DNA of 64,000 nt from SZUA-100 sp965248135 (GCA_965248135.1 CBDFIN010000012.1:1116001-1180000), one strand, 5' to 3'. Counted from the stretch's first letter, positions 1 to 8,872 are shown. A program made the numbers and translations. The notes: generated by a model not told the origin, from the letters alone.

Positions 1-315
1 CCGATAAAGGACAGCGTTCAATTTCCGGCGCTTGCCATCGATTGGGACTTGTTTGGAAGCTATCTAGATGACTCTGATCTTGATGATAATCAAAAGCGTG
101 AATTCATCGAAATAATCTGGTATATTGTTGTTACTTTCGTTGATCTCGGCTTCGGCATTGAACCTGTTCAACAGGCAATCCTTGAAGGACAAAAAGAACA
201 ACCAAATTTGGCCCTGCCGTTTTTGGAAGTGATTGAGGATTCGGTGCTGTCGGGTGCATTCGAAACAGCGAAAAACAAGATAACCGGAAATGAAAGGAAC
301 GAGCGAGGTATTTAA
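1..315 (+). CDS. Small protein upstream of integrase, 5' end outside window
   Basis: The reading frame is open from base 1 to the TAA at 313-315, so the gene probably begins left of the window; a TTG at 49 is the first possible internal start. The visible protein is acidic, with a hydrophobic stretch (around IIWYIVVTFVDLGFGI) and a charged C-terminus (NERNERGI). It ends 5 bases before the ATG of the serine recombinase, so the two are probably co-transcribed. I do not recognise a domain. My impression that such small proteins often precede large recombinases in alphaproteobacterial elements is from memory and untested. No function is assigned. Confidence 0.55.
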   Translation, partial: PIKDSVQFPALAIDWDLFGSYLDDSDLDDNQKREFIEIIWYIVVTFVDLGFGIEPVQQAILEGQKEQPNLALPFLEVIEDSVLSGAFETAKNKITGNERNERGI

Positions 316-320
316 AAGTG

Positions 321-1886
321 ATGTTTGATGGAGGACCAACCCATAGTGCAACAAAGGCTGTTATTTACTGCCGCGTCTCAAGCAAGGCACAGGTCAAGCG
401 GGGCGATGGACTAAACTCGCAAGAAACGCGCTGTCGCCAATATGCGGACTATAAAGAATATTCGGTAATTAAGGTATTCAAGGACGATCTGACCGGGAAA
501 GTTTCCAACCGTCCAGGTGCCAATGCCATGCTGTCATTTTTAGAGAAGAACAGAAACGATCCCCATGTGGTCATTATTGACGATGTGACACGCTTTGCCC
601 GCCGGGTTCCCGTGCACTTTAAATTACGTGAAGCCATTGCCCTTGCGGGCGGCATACTGGAATCTCCCTCCGTTGAATTCCGTGATGATGCCGATGGTGA
701 ACTTCACGAATACATTCTGGCTTCCGTCTCCCAGCACCAAAGTCGCAAGAACGCCGAGCAAACGGTGAACCGGATGCAGGCGCGTTGCTATAATGGCTAT
801 TGGGTGTTTCAACCGCCCATTGGATATAAATACAAGAAGTTCGAGGGTCGGGGTAAAGTGCTGGTGCGCAATGAACCGATTGCCTCCATCATACAAGAGG
901 CGCTTGAGGGCTTTGCCCTGGGCCGTTTCGATACTCAAGTCGAGGTTAAACGCCTCCTTGAAAGCCAACCGGATTTCCCAAAGGATTTACCCAATGGCAA
1001 GATTCGTAATCAGCGCATCAAGGAAATTCTGACGCGGGTGACCTATGCCGGATATATTGAGGTGCCAAAATGGGATATCCCATTGCGTGAAGGTCACCAT
1101 GAAGGGATTATTACTCTCCAGACGCACCAGAAAATACTAAACCGCCTGAAAAGCGGTGCGAGGGTTCCGGCGCGCAAGAATATCAATGCAGACTTTCCGC
1201 TACGTGGATTTGTCACCTGCGGCGATTGTGAAAAACCGCTCACGGCCTGTTGGTCAACAAGCAAGACCGGCAAGAAACACCCCTATTATTCCTGCTACAA
1301 TCGCGCCTGTGAAAGCAACCGCAAGTCCATTCCGCGTGACAGGCTGGAAGCCGAGTTTGAAACCATCCTGACACAGCTAAAGCCCTCCGAGGGGCTGTTT
1401 GAGATAGTCAGGGTTGCGTTCAAGAGTGCATGGAGCCAGCGCTTGGTGCAGGTTGAGGCTCTCAAACAATCAATGCAGCGGGAAACCATCAAAATCGAAA
1501 AGCAGATTGAGCAACTGGTGGATCGCATTGTTGATTCACCCAGCCCGACTGCAATCAGCGCCTATGAGCGCCGAATTGCCAAACTGGAAAAAGAAAAGCT
1601 CATAGCAGCCGAAAAACTGCGAAATTCGGGTAAGCCAAAGCACACTTTCGACGAATTGTTCGAACTCGCTCTCAACTTCCTGTCAAACCCTTGGAATCTT
1701 TGGGTTTCCGGTCAAATCAGCTTGCGTAAAACAGTGCTAAGACTGGCCTTTGCCGAGCGAATGGCATATCGTAGGAATGAAGGATTTCGAACCCCGCAAG
1801 TATCTGAACCATTTATGTTTTTAGGAGGAATCATTAATAATTGTGAATTGGCGCACCCGGGAAGATTCGAACTCCCGACCCCTTGA
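321..1886 (+). CDS. Large serine recombinase (integrase) of an integrated element
   Basis: About 521 residues from the ATG at 321 (a GTG lies directly upstream at 318). The N-terminal resolvase-type catalytic domain shows YCRVSS with the nucleophilic serine near residue 20, and DDVTRFARR near residue 90. A recombinase domain follows, then a zinc-ribbon-like segment (CGDCEKPL, later YYSCYNRAC) and a coiled-coil stretch around residues 380-440, the usual order for large serine integrases. It should catalyse site-specific integration and excision. The last 12 codons (LAHPGRFELPTP, stop TGA) lie within the convergent tRNA-Arg gene, so the present C-terminus is partly supplied by the attachment site. 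The element therefore extends to the left of the window. Confidence 0.9.
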   Translation: MFDGGPTHSATKAVIYCRVSSKAQVKRGDGLNSQETRCRQYADYKEYSVIKVFKDDLTGKVSNRPGANAMLSFLEKNRNDPHVVIIDDVTRFARRVPVHFKLREAIALAGGILESPSVEFRDDADGELHEYILASVSQHQSRKNAEQTVNRMQARCYNGYWVFQPPIGYKYKKFEGRGKVLVRNEPIASIIQEALEGFALGRFDTQVEVKRLLESQPDFPKDLPNGKIRNQRIKEILTRVTYAGYIEVPKWDIPLREGHHEGIITLQTHQKILNRLKSGARVPARKNINADFPLRGFVTCGDCEKPLTACWSTSKTGKKHPYYSCYNRACESNRKSIPRDRLEAEFETILTQLKPSEGLFEIVRVAFKSAWSQRLVQVEALKQSMQRETIKIEKQIEQLVDRIVDSPSPTAISAYERRIAKLEKEKLIAAEKLRNSGKPKHTFDELFELALNFLSNPWNLWVSGQISLRKTVLRLAFAERMAYRRNEGFRTPQVSEPFMFLGGIINNCELAHPGRFELPTP

Positions 1887-1925
1887 TTCGTAGTCAAGTA
1901 CTCTATCCAGCTGAGCTACGGGTGC
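1849..1925 (-). tRNA. tRNA-Arg (anticodon ACG)
   Basis: Read on the minus strand, the 77 bases fold as a cloverleaf. The acceptor arms are GCACCCG and CGGGTGC with discriminator G and an encoded CCA. The D arm is GCTC...GAGT, the anticodon stem is CTTGA/TCAAG around the loop CTACGAA (anticodon ACG), and the T arm contains GTTCGAATC. The 3' half is overlapped by the end of the convergent serine recombinase gene, which marks it as the probable attachment site of the element to the left. Confidence 0.95.
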
Positions 1926-2884
1926 CAAAAGCCAACGCCTAGTTTAACCCAGAGGAGGCTGGAAGCTACCTAATGATTTGCATCAACAATTGCAAGCGCC
2001 ATTATCGCAGGCTGTCTATTCCGTCCAATGTGAAGTGGTTTGGGAGATTTGACAGCGGAGACGGGTGGGTTTTTGGCCTGTAATACCCGTTGCATTTGAT
2101 CCCAAATTATAAACTGGGAGTTGCTCGCGAAGAACGAACAGGCGTTTATATCAAGGGAAATTCATACTGACTCATTTGACCGGAGCTTTCGAGGGTTTTG
2201 GCGAGGCGCGATTGGCGACCTGGTACTGGTATGGCTGGACACCTTCAAAATGATTCTATTCACTACTCTTTTCGCTCACGGCGGGCGCTACCCGGGCCTC
2301 CGCTGGGTGGCACAAAGGCGCCGGTCGGTTCCGCCCGCAAATTGATTTCATCAATTTGCACATCGGGCTTCAATCGCTCCTGATGAGCCATGATCACTTT
2401 AAAGTAATCATGCTATACTTCGAGGGTAGATTCAATCGCCAAGCGCAACAACGTCCAAAACCCTTGGAAATCCGGCCTTCGTTGGTAGAAAAATCGCCTG
2501 CTGGAATTGTTCCAATCCGCTTGTGGCTGGCCAAGGCGCGTATTGCGCCCGCGTCAGCAAACGTTTTTTCTACCCTCATATCGGTCAATATTAACTTGCC
2601 TTGGTATCAATCACCACCCGCAAGCAGGTCGAACATTTGCGTCCAACAATGCACAAGCGATTTGAATGATCGGGAAGTCGGGCCTGGCGAGTTTTAGTCA
2701 GGGTTGAGTAAGATATTTGCTTCATGCAATTTTCCGCTTTTGCGTCCGGCGCGTCTCGCCAAAATTTTGTTTTGATCAGACGACCATTAGCGGCGATAAA
2801 TCGATAAACACGTAAATTGAATCTTGATACTAATAATCAGCGTTAATTATTGAATTATTGGCACAAACTCGATATTTTGTGGTC
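1926..2884. other. Gene-free stretch between tRNA-Arg and the GntR gene
   Basis: I see no convincing gene in these roughly 960 bases. They hold one R1 repeat (2230-2417) and a pair of inverted nonamers, GAGGGTAGA near 2422 and TCTACCCTC near 2569, about 150 bases apart. The last 80 bases are AT-rich and probably carry the promoter of the GntR-type gene. Short open frames here have no recognisable family and poor start signals. Confidence 0.5.
2230..2417 (+). repeat. Dispersed repeat R1, copy a
   Basis: About 188 bases found in related form at 3578-3770, 41416-41570 (inverted) and 59632-59827 (inverted), with a fragment near 18136. Shared landmarks in this orientation are GGACACCTTCAAAATGATTC at the left end, TTCGCTCACGG, a GC-rich centre with GGCGCCGGTCGGTTCCGCC, a palindrome CAAATTGATTTCATCAATTT, then TGATGAGCCATGATCA, ending near CATGCTATA. 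The ends resemble CTATAGC inverted repeats. No coding capacity is evident, so it looks like a miniature non-autonomous element or an intergenic mosaic repeat. Confidence 0.75.
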
Positions 2885-3562
2885 ATGTCAAAAACCGAGG
2901 AACGCCCCACGGCAACCCCACCCGAGTCAGCAACCCAGCGTGCCTATGGCATGCTTCGGGACAAGATCATAGCTGGTGATATCGCCCCCGGCGACAGGCT
3001 GAAAGTTGATACCCTGAAAACCCTGTTGGAAATTGGCGCCTCACCTATCCGTGAAGCGTTGAGCCTTTTGACATCAGATCAATTGGTAGAGCGTATTGAC
3101 CAACGCGGATTTCGCGCTGCACCAGCGAGCAGATCGCACTTCGACGAAATCCTGGGGTTACGCTGTACGCTGGAAGAAATCGCCCTGTGCGCCAGTATCA
3201 AATCAGGTGACAGCGGGTGGGAAGAAGGGTTGGTGCTGGCCCATCACCGCTTGCGGCGGGTCGACAAAATCGACACGCCGGTTTTTGAGGCAAGACACAA
3301 GGCTTTTCACATGGCCTTGCTTGAAGCCTGTGGATCTCCCATTCTGTTTCGCTTCTGCGGTCAGTTGTATGATCTCAACATCCGCTATCGGTATCTGGCG
3401 GGGAAAGCGGTAAATTACCAGCGCCGCGACGTAGCTGCAGAACACGATCAAATTCTGCACGCGACCATCGAGCGCGATGCCGGCCTTGCTTCAAACCTTT
3501 TGACCGCCCATTACCGAAAGACCGGTGAGTTTTTGGCAGCCCAATTTGCAGGAACAAAATAA
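2885..3562 (+). CDS. GntR-family regulator (FadR/FCD subfamily)
   Basis: About 225 residues from the ATG at 2885; a TTG at 2858 would add nine residues, and neither start has a strong ribosome-binding site. The N-terminal winged helix-turn-helix reads QRAYGMLRDKIIAGDIAPGDRL followed by GASPIREALSLL, the GntR signature. An all-helical FCD-type effector domain fills the rest (HKAFHMALLEACGS, then AEHDQILHATIERD, providing likely metal or acid ligands). It lies head to head with the operon ending in the intradiol dioxygenase. By position it is the likely regulator of that catabolic operon, probably relieved by a pathway acid; that link is inference. Confidence 0.85.
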   Translation: MSKTEERPTATPPESATQRAYGMLRDKIIAGDIAPGDRLKVDTLKTLLEIGASPIREALSLLTSDQLVERIDQRGFRAAPASRSHFDEILGLRCTLEEIALCASIKSGDSGWEEGLVLAHHRLRRVDKIDTPVFEARHKAFHMALLEACGSPILFRFCGQLYDLNIRYRYLAGKAVNYQRRDVAAEHDQILHATIERDAGLASNLLTAHYRKTGEFLAAQFAGTK

Positions 3563-3577
3563 TAATTTCGCTTGGCA

Positions 3578-3770
3578 TATAGCTAAACGACCTAATCATG
3601 ATTTCCCCATTTGTTTTTTCGCTCACGGCCATTTTGGGCGAAGCCCAGGCCTCCGCGGAGGCGGCGCGCAAGCGCCGGTCGGTTCCGCCTGCAAATTGAT
3701 TTCATCAATTTGTACATCGGGCTTCAATAGCTCCTGATGAGCCATGATCACAATGAAATAATCCCGCTAT
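3578..3770 (+). repeat. Dispersed repeat R1, copy b
   Basis: Same family and orientation as the copy at 2230. It starts at TATAGCTAAACGACC (a diverged left end) and shows TTCGCTCACGG, GCGCCGGTCGGTTCCGCC, the palindrome around AAATTGATTTCATCAATTTG and TGATGAGCCATGATCA, ending at CCCGCTAT. It occupies most of the gap between the convergent GntR and dioxygenase genes. The outermost 40 bases are more diverged than in the other copies. Confidence 0.7.
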
Positions 3771-3797
3771 GGAGCGGCAGAAATTTCCAGCCAGGTG

Positions 3798-4664
3798 CTA
3801 ATCGCGAATCAAGACCAGGTCGAATTCGACCTTTGAATATGCCTCATTGACCTTGCCGGAAAGCTCAAACCCTTGCGGGAAACTGCCGGCCGGCTGGGGA
3901 ATATATTCGGTCACAAGATCCTCGCGCACACCAAATACGGTATCCTCGTCGAGATAGGGATCATCATCGGGAAAAACCTCGGTCACCAGCGTGCGAAAAC
4001 CTTTCGCCCTGATGATGAAATGCAGATGCGACGGCCGCCAAGGGTGCCGGCCGGCGGCGTCCAGGATCTGACCCACCGGCCCGTCGGTCGGCACCGTGTA
4101 ACTTACCGGCCGCACGGTTGTCAGCGCATATCGTCCATTTTCTGTCGTGGTCTGGATGCCGTGGAAGGAGTAGGTGTCCTGATCGACATCCTGGCTTGAA
4201 TACATGCCATTGGGCGCGGTTTGCCAGATATCCACCTCGGCACCGGCAATTGGTGCGCCGTCGCTGTCTTTAACATAGCCCTGCCAAAGCACGACTTCAC
4301 CGTCAAAATCCCGCTTCATGTCGCCGCCGATCGGCAGCGGCGGAGCACCGGATATGTGAAACGGCCCCAACACACTTGAACTGGTACCATCGGGATCGGA
4401 ATGGATCATGTCAACCAGCGAAGAAAGACCCATCACATCGGACAAGAGGACAAATTCATTGCGCTCAGCCGTGGTGATATCGCCGGTCCATTGCACGAAT
4501 TCAAGCGCCTTTCGCCATTCCTCGTGCGTGAGGCTCACCTCGCGGGTAAACTCGTGCAGGTGTTTTGCCAGACATAACAGCACCTGCCGTGTCCGCGGGT
4601 CGGCGTCTTTGGCGAAGTAGCCGGCAAACGCGTCGGTTATATTTTCTGCAGTGACATTGCGCAC
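3798..4664 (-). CDS. Intradiol ring-cleavage dioxygenase (hydroxyquinol/catechol 1,2-type)
   Basis: 288 residues with a GTG start at 4664 preceded by AGGGAG. An N-terminal helical dimerisation region (about 1-95) is followed by the beta-sandwich iron domain. The non-haem Fe(III) ligands are visible as a first Tyr (NGMYSSQD), a second Tyr (VSYTVPTDGP) and two His (PSHLHFII), as in the catechol/hydroxyquinol 1,2-dioxygenase family. The enzyme opens catecholic rings between the hydroxyls to give a muconate-type product. It is the last gene of an operon with a TRAP transporter and an FAH-type hydrolase. Hydroxyquinol is a plausible substrate but cannot be decided here. Confidence 0.88.
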   Translation of the reverse strand: MRNVTAENITDAFAGYFAKDADPRTRQVLLCLAKHLHEFTREVSLTHEEWRKALEFVQWTGDITTAERNEFVLLSDVMGLSSLVDMIHSDPDGTSSSVLGPFHISGAPPLPIGGDMKRDFDGEVVLWQGYVKDSDGAPIAGAEVDIWQTAPNGMYSSQDVDQDTYSFHGIQTTTENGRYALTTVRPVSYTVPTDGPVGQILDAAGRHPWRPSHLHFIIRAKGFRTLVTEVFPDDDPYLDEDTVFGVREDLVTEYIPQPAGSFPQGFELSGKVNEAYSKVEFDLVLIRD

Positions 4665-4675
4665 ATCTATTCTCC

Positions 4676-5983
4676 CTAATTCAAAATTGCCAGGCTAAGT
4701 GATGGAAACCTGATCAGCAAGATCAATACTAGCAGCATCACCCCGGCAAAGGGCAAGGCGCCCATGAACACGTCTTTCAACGCGATGCGATCATCGTCCA
4801 GCGTCGCCTTGATGACAAAACACGAAATGCCCAGCGGCGGGGTCAAGAGGCCGATTTCAGCACCGACCACGGTAATAATGCCGAACCACACCAGTGACAG
4901 GCCCATCGGCTCGATCAGCGGCAGGAACAACGGCACGACAATCAGGATAATCGATGCGGTGTCGAGCAGGGTGCCCAAAAACAGCATCAGCAAAATATAG
5001 ATCACCATGATGGTGAAGAAATCGGCCTGGTTTCCCGCCAGCATGTCGCCCAACTGGTTTGGCACACCGGCCAAGCCAAGCATGCGGCTGTAGATCGAAG
5101 CGGCAGTGATCAGGAACAATAAAAACGCGGTGATATGGCCGGTTTCCAAAAGGGCATCCCAAAAATCGGACAATGACATCGAGCGGCGAAAAATCGCAAT
5201 AATCAGCGCCACCAGTGCGCCGGCAGCGCCCGCCTCAACCGGGGTTAGCCATCCAGCGTAAATGCCGCCGAGCACAACCGTGATCAGCCCCAGCACCGGC
5301 AGCGTCTTTGAGGCGATTTCCACCCATCCCATTTTTTCGTAGTCCGTTGCTGGCTTGCCGCCGATAAATCCCGGTGTAAGGCGGCCCATAATCCAGATTG
5401 CGCCAATATAGGCAACGGCCAGCATGATACCGGGAACCACGCCTGCCAAAAACATTTCACCCACCGACTGCTCGGCGACAAACGAGTAGATGATCAACAT
5501 TGCCGATGGTGGGATGATCATGCCGAGAACAGAAGATCCTGCCACCACTCCAACCGCAAATCGCGGATTGTAGTCATGGCTCAGCATTTGCGGCACCGAT
5601 ACTTTCGAAAAGACCGAAGCCGATGCGATCGACGATCCGGTCACTGCCGCAAATACCGCATTGGCACCAACGGTGGCCATGCCGATGCCGCCTTTGACGC
5701 GCCTGAACCCGGTGCTCATCACCTGGTAAACATCGCTACCCAGCCCGGCCTTTGAAACAATCAGTCCCATGAAGGTAAACAACGGCACGGTGGCGAATGT
5801 GTACTCCATTGCGCTATCACCAATGGCGATCTTCAAAAGGTTGAGCGCCAGTGTAAAGTTGTCGCGTATCAACCAGATAGAGACAAAGGATACCGCACCA
5901 AGCGCAATCGGGATGTAGACACCGAGATAGATCAATATGACAATCGCGACGACCGAAATGAGGCCGAATTCAAGTGGCGTCAT
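4676..5983 (-). CDS. dctM: TRAP transporter large permease subunit (DctM)
   Basis: 435 residues, almost entirely hydrophobic with about 12 predicted membrane segments. TRAP-T family features include the stretch ASVFSKVSVPQM near residue 120 and LLTPPLGISCFV near residue 390. It forms the ion-coupled translocation channel for a small organic acid. The start overlaps the end of dctQ by four bases (ATGA), indicating translational coupling, and the stop is 11 bases before the dioxygenase start. With the aromatic-ring enzymes in the same operon, an aromatic or related carboxylate is the likely cargo (inference). Confidence 0.93.
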   Translation of the reverse strand: MTPLEFGLISVVAIVILIYLGVYIPIALGAVSFVSIWLIRDNFTLALNLLKIAIGDSAMEYTFATVPLFTFMGLIVSKAGLGSDVYQVMSTGFRRVKGGIGMATVGANAVFAAVTGSSIASASVFSKVSVPQMLSHDYNPRFAVGVVAGSSVLGMIIPPSAMLIIYSFVAEQSVGEMFLAGVVPGIMLAVAYIGAIWIMGRLTPGFIGGKPATDYEKMGWVEIASKTLPVLGLITVVLGGIYAGWLTPVEAGAAGALVALIIAIFRRSMSLSDFWDALLETGHITAFLLFLITAASIYSRMLGLAGVPNQLGDMLAGNQADFFTIMVIYILLMLFLGTLLDTASIILIVVPLFLPLIEPMGLSLVWFGIITVVGAEIGLLTPPLGISCFVIKATLDDDRIALKDVFMGALPFAGVMLLVLILLIRFPSLSLAILN

Positions 5984-6537
5984 TTCGATCCGTCCTCGGA
6001 TTCAGGCAGGCGAATCAGTTGGACGGAATGAGGTTTGCCTATGACTTTTAGCAGGAACAGAATGGTGCACAATCCTGCGCTTAATAATATCACCAGTTTG
6101 ATTGGCCACCATGGCGCGGTGAAAACACCGGGCACGCCAAAATAATCCTGCGAGAGCCACATCTCGACAAACTCAGGATAAATTGCAATGGCGACGATGC
6201 CCATGAATATCGCCGAAATAATGTTGATGATACGCTTAATAATGATCGCCAGCTGGGGATAGCGTTTGCCGATGACCAGTAGGAATCCGTCAGAGTGGGT
6301 GAGCCGATCGACCCGCACCACGTCTGGCAGTTGCAGAAATACGATCAGCACCATGGAAAACTGGACTACTTCGACCGCACCCAGAAAAGGTGCATTGAAC
6401 AGGCCGCGGGAAAAAACGTCGAAATTGACGACTGCAACCAGGCAAAGCACCACCACAGTGCCAATGATATTCGCCCCAATGGCAACAAAATTAGCCGAAC
6501 GGGACAATAGTGCTATGACATTGCCTGGTTGGTTCAA
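5980..6537 (-). CDS. dctQ: TRAP transporter small permease subunit (DctQ)
   Basis: 185 residues with four hydrophobic segments, the size and topology of the DctQ family. It is the small membrane partner of DctM in a tripartite ATP-independent periplasmic transporter. It lies between dctP and dctM and overlaps dctM by four bases. A stable hairpin separates it from dctP, which would allow more binding protein than permease to be made. Confidence 0.88.
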   Translation of the reverse strand: MNQPGNVIALLSRSANFVAIGANIIGTVVVLCLVAVVNFDVFSRGLFNAPFLGAVEVVQFSMVLIVFLQLPDVVRVDRLTHSDGFLLVIGKRYPQLAIIIKRIINIISAIFMGIVAIAIYPEFVEMWLSQDYFGVPGVFTAPWWPIKLVILLSAGLCTILFLLKVIGKPHSVQLIRLPESEDGSK

Positions 6538-6559
6538 GACGTATTCCAGTCCGGTCAGT

Positions 6560-6586
6560 TCCGGATCGGGCTAACCCCGACCCGGA
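6560..6586 (-). promoter_or_regulatory. Intercistronic hairpin between dctP and dctQ
   Basis: TCCGGGTCGGG and CCCGATCCGGA form an 11-bp stem around a 5-base loop on the transcript. No run of T follows, so it is more likely an mRNA-stabilising or attenuating element than a full terminator. Its position suits differential expression of the periplasmic binding protein over the permeases. Confidence 0.6.
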
Positions 6587-6612
6587 TACATTCTCAGTAT
6601 GCTTGCGCTTGC

Positions 6613-7695
6613 CTAATTGGACAAGCCCGCAGACCAGTCGCGCAGGCCCTCATATCCCGCAGCTTTCAATTTGCCCAGATAAGACTGAATCATCTTGGTG
6701 CCGGGTTCGCCTTTGCCATCGAGATTTGCGGCCCATTCAGCGGCAATATCAGGGATCGCATTGGCCCAGGCCTGGCGTTCCGCCGCGTCGACTTCGACGA
6801 TTTTTCCACCGGCCCCGATATAGGCCTTGCGGCTTGCCTCAGCCCGGTCCATTGCCAGTCCGGCGACATGATCGCGATAGGCAATGGCAACCTCCTTAAG
6901 AACACCTTTCACCTCGTCCGGCAATTTGCTCCAGTAGTCCTTGTTAACCGTCACCGTCTTGGAATTCACCGCCCCGATGTCGACGCGCAACATGAAGGGC
7001 GCCACCTCTGCGATCTTGAATGTCTTCGCTGCTTCCGGCCACAACATGGCGTGGTCGACAAGGCCGGTTTGCAGCATATTGTAAAAGTCGGTCAATCCGC
7101 CGCGCACCCCGGCGGCGTCTTTTATGCCTTCCAGATAGCGCAAGTTCATACCGGCTCCAGCGACCTTGCCACCTTCCACATCTTTAAGCGAACTGATCGG
7201 TTTGCGGCTGAATATCTGGTAGGTGTCGAGCACCACACCGGTTGCCAGGTAAACCTGGTTCTGCCTGGCAAACTCGTTCTGCATAGTGGGGAATTCGCGG
7301 GCAATTTCGTCCACCGCCTTGCCAACGGCCCGAGCATCCGGTGCAATGAAAGGTGTTACCGCCGAAATTGCCTGGCTCGGAAGCTTGGATGAATGGAAAA
7401 TGGTAGTCACGATACCGATATCACCCAATCCGAGCTTGACGCCCTCAAGCACACCCTTTGGTTTGACGATTGAACCACCATAGCTTTCTTGCCATTGCAT
7501 CTTGTAATTTCCTGATGCCGCCAGCCGTTTATTGACTTCCGGAATAAAGAAATTGCTGAACTCCTTTACCCACAGCGCACGGGCGGGGTAGCCATCAATC
7601 ACCACCGCCTTAATTGTCTCCGCAGCAAAAGACGGAAACGCCATCAGTCCGGCCAAGGCCAGCCCGGTAGCAATTTTTGTTTTCCAGAATTTCAT
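6613..7695 (-). CDS. dctP: TRAP transporter periplasmic binding protein (DctP)
   Basis: 360 residues. An N-terminal Sec signal peptide (MKFWKTKIATGLALAGLMAF, cleavage after SFA near residue 24) precedes a DctP-type extracytoplasmic solute-binding domain. Family marks include the region LEGVKLGLGDIGIV and the segment ending GAGMNLRYLEGIKD, near the residue that usually salt-bridges a substrate carboxylate. It starts at ATG with GGGAGGATC upstream. It binds the substrate in the periplasm for DctQM. The OsmC gene is 36 bases upstream in the same operon. Confidence 0.9.
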   Translation of the reverse strand: MKFWKTKIATGLALAGLMAFPSFAAETIKAVVIDGYPARALWVKEFSNFFIPEVNKRLAASGNYKMQWQESYGGSIVKPKGVLEGVKLGLGDIGIVTTIFHSSKLPSQAISAVTPFIAPDARAVGKAVDEIAREFPTMQNEFARQNQVYLATGVVLDTYQIFSRKPISSLKDVEGGKVAGAGMNLRYLEGIKDAAGVRGGLTDFYNMLQTGLVDHAMLWPEAAKTFKIAEVAPFMLRVDIGAVNSKTVTVNKDYWSKLPDEVKGVLKEVAIAYRDHVAGLAMDRAEASRKAYIGAGGKIVEVDAAERQAWANAIPDIAAEWAANLDGKGEPGTKMIQSYLGKLKAAGYEGLRDWSAGLSN

Positions 7696-7731
7696 GTTTT
7701 GATCCTCCCAGGTTTCAAATTCTGTATCCGG

Positions 7732-8199
7732 TTAAACGATCAGTTTTTTTCGCCAGATGATTTCCAGCTTCGTTCCGGCATTTTCAAACAGTTTGGAAAG
7801 AGGGCAAAATTTTGCCACTTCCAATGCCAGCTGATCAAGCTCTTGTTGGGTCGCCGATCCGTCGCAGACGACGGTCAGATTGGCCGCCACAAACGGCACT
7901 TCGACCTCTTCTTCCAGCGTAACCCCACGCCGGTCGAAATCACATTTTGCCTCAATGTTCATGTGGCCAACATCGATGCCCATATTCCCGGCGCATTTGT
8001 GGCCGATCACGTTGGTGCAGCCGACAAGAGCGGCTAAAGCTGTATCGGTCGGAGTGGGGCCGGCATTGGTGCCACCGCGCTCAACCGGCTCGTCGATCAC
8101 AAATGTCAGGTCACGAACACTGACATTGGACCGCGAATGGGACGGGCATTCGGCCTTCGCTCTTAGAATTACGGTTGTTTTCATGCGCATGGCAGCCAT
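7732..8199 (-). CDS. OsmC/Ohr-family protein
   Basis: About 155 residues using the ATG at 8199, which follows a GAGG motif and lies just past the stop of the upstream gene. OsmC-fold marks are GPTPTDTALAALVGCTN with the first reactive cysteine and EVAKFCPLSKLF with the second. Proteins of this family reduce organic hydroperoxides by a dithiol mechanism, or act as less defined thiol enzymes. It is embedded in the aromatic catabolic operon, so protection against oxidised intermediates or a pathway-specific role are both possible. Confidence 0.85.
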   Translation of the reverse strand: MAAMRMKTTVILRAKAECPSHSRSNVSVRDLTFVIDEPVERGGTNAGPTPTDTALAALVGCTNVIGHKCAGNMGIDVGHMNIEAKCDFDRRGVTLEEEVEVPFVAANLTVVCDGSATQQELDQLALEVAKFCPLSKLFENAGTKLEIIWRKKLIV

Positions 8200-8206
8200 T
8201 GGGTCC

Positions 8207-8872
8207 TCACAGAATTTGGCAGGCTTGCTCGAACGAAAAACGCGGCAGTCTTTGAAACAGTGCCCGCTCGTCGGCATAACCAACATTACAAAGAAAGTTC
8301 GATTTCAGACCAGTGCCGGAGAAAAACTCTTCATCCACGATGGTGGTGGAAAAACCAGACATGGCGCCCACATCAAGGCCCACAGCCCGGGCGGCAATCA
8401 TGAAATAAGCCCCCTGAAGGGCGGAATTGCGGAAAGCCGTTTCCTCAGTAAAATCCGGCTTTCCCTGAAAGTGTGGCCGCCGGTCCTCATGGGGGAACAG
8501 GAATGGCAACTCGGTCCAGAAATCGGCATCATAGGCGATAATGGCGGTAACCGGGGCCTGCATCATCTTTTCAATGTTTTTTTCCTTTAGCGCCTTGGCC
8601 AGCCGCTCTTTGTTCTTGGCTGAAATGACAAAGAGAAACCGCGCCGGGCAAGAATTCATGCTGGTCGGTCCGGCGCGCGTTATTTGATAAATCTCCTGCA
8701 ACAATTTCAGCGGAACTTTCCGGTCAGTCCATTGATAATGTGAACGGGCATCACGCAAAATAAGGTCGATGGAACTGTCATCAAGCCTCGGTTTGCGCTG
8801 ACGCAGCGCCCGTACTGCCTCGTGTGCCTTTAGCCGTGCCTCCTGCAGGGAACTTCCTGTTAACTCTGTCAT
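8207..8872 (-). CDS. Nitroreductase-family flavoprotein (RutE/HadB-like)
   Basis: 221 residues. The FMN-binding nitroreductase fold begins near residue 45 after an unusual Arg/Lys-rich N-terminal extension. The motif RAGPTSMNSCPARFLFV resembles the RutE/HadB subgroup (usually GPTSxNxQPxRF), and GLDVGAMSGF lies near residue 170. Such enzymes reduce nitro groups, quinones or semialdehydes with NAD(P)H. It overlaps the FAH gene by four bases, so it belongs to the same operon. A malonic-semialdehyde-reductase name would be over-precise here. Confidence 0.82.
   Translation of the reverse strand: MTELTGSSLQEARLKAHEAVRALRQRKPRLDDSSIDLILRDARSHYQWTDRKVPLKLLQEIYQITRAGPTSMNSCPARFLFVISAKNKERLAKALKEKNIEKMMQAPVTAIIAYDADFWTELPFLFPHEDRRPHFQGKPDFTEETAFRNSALQGAYFMIAARAVGLDVGAMSGFSTTIVDEEFFSGTGLKSNFLCNVGYADERALFQRLPRFSFEQACQIL

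Noticed and set aside
2394..2697. Open frames on both strands downstream of R1 copy a
   Set aside because: They have no recognisable family and no ribosome-binding site, and they overlap each other. The region is better regarded as non-coding.
6529..7392. A long plus-strand open frame opposite dctP
   Set aside because: It is antisense to a well-supported binding-protein gene with a signal peptide and ribosome-binding site. The translated sequence resembles no family.
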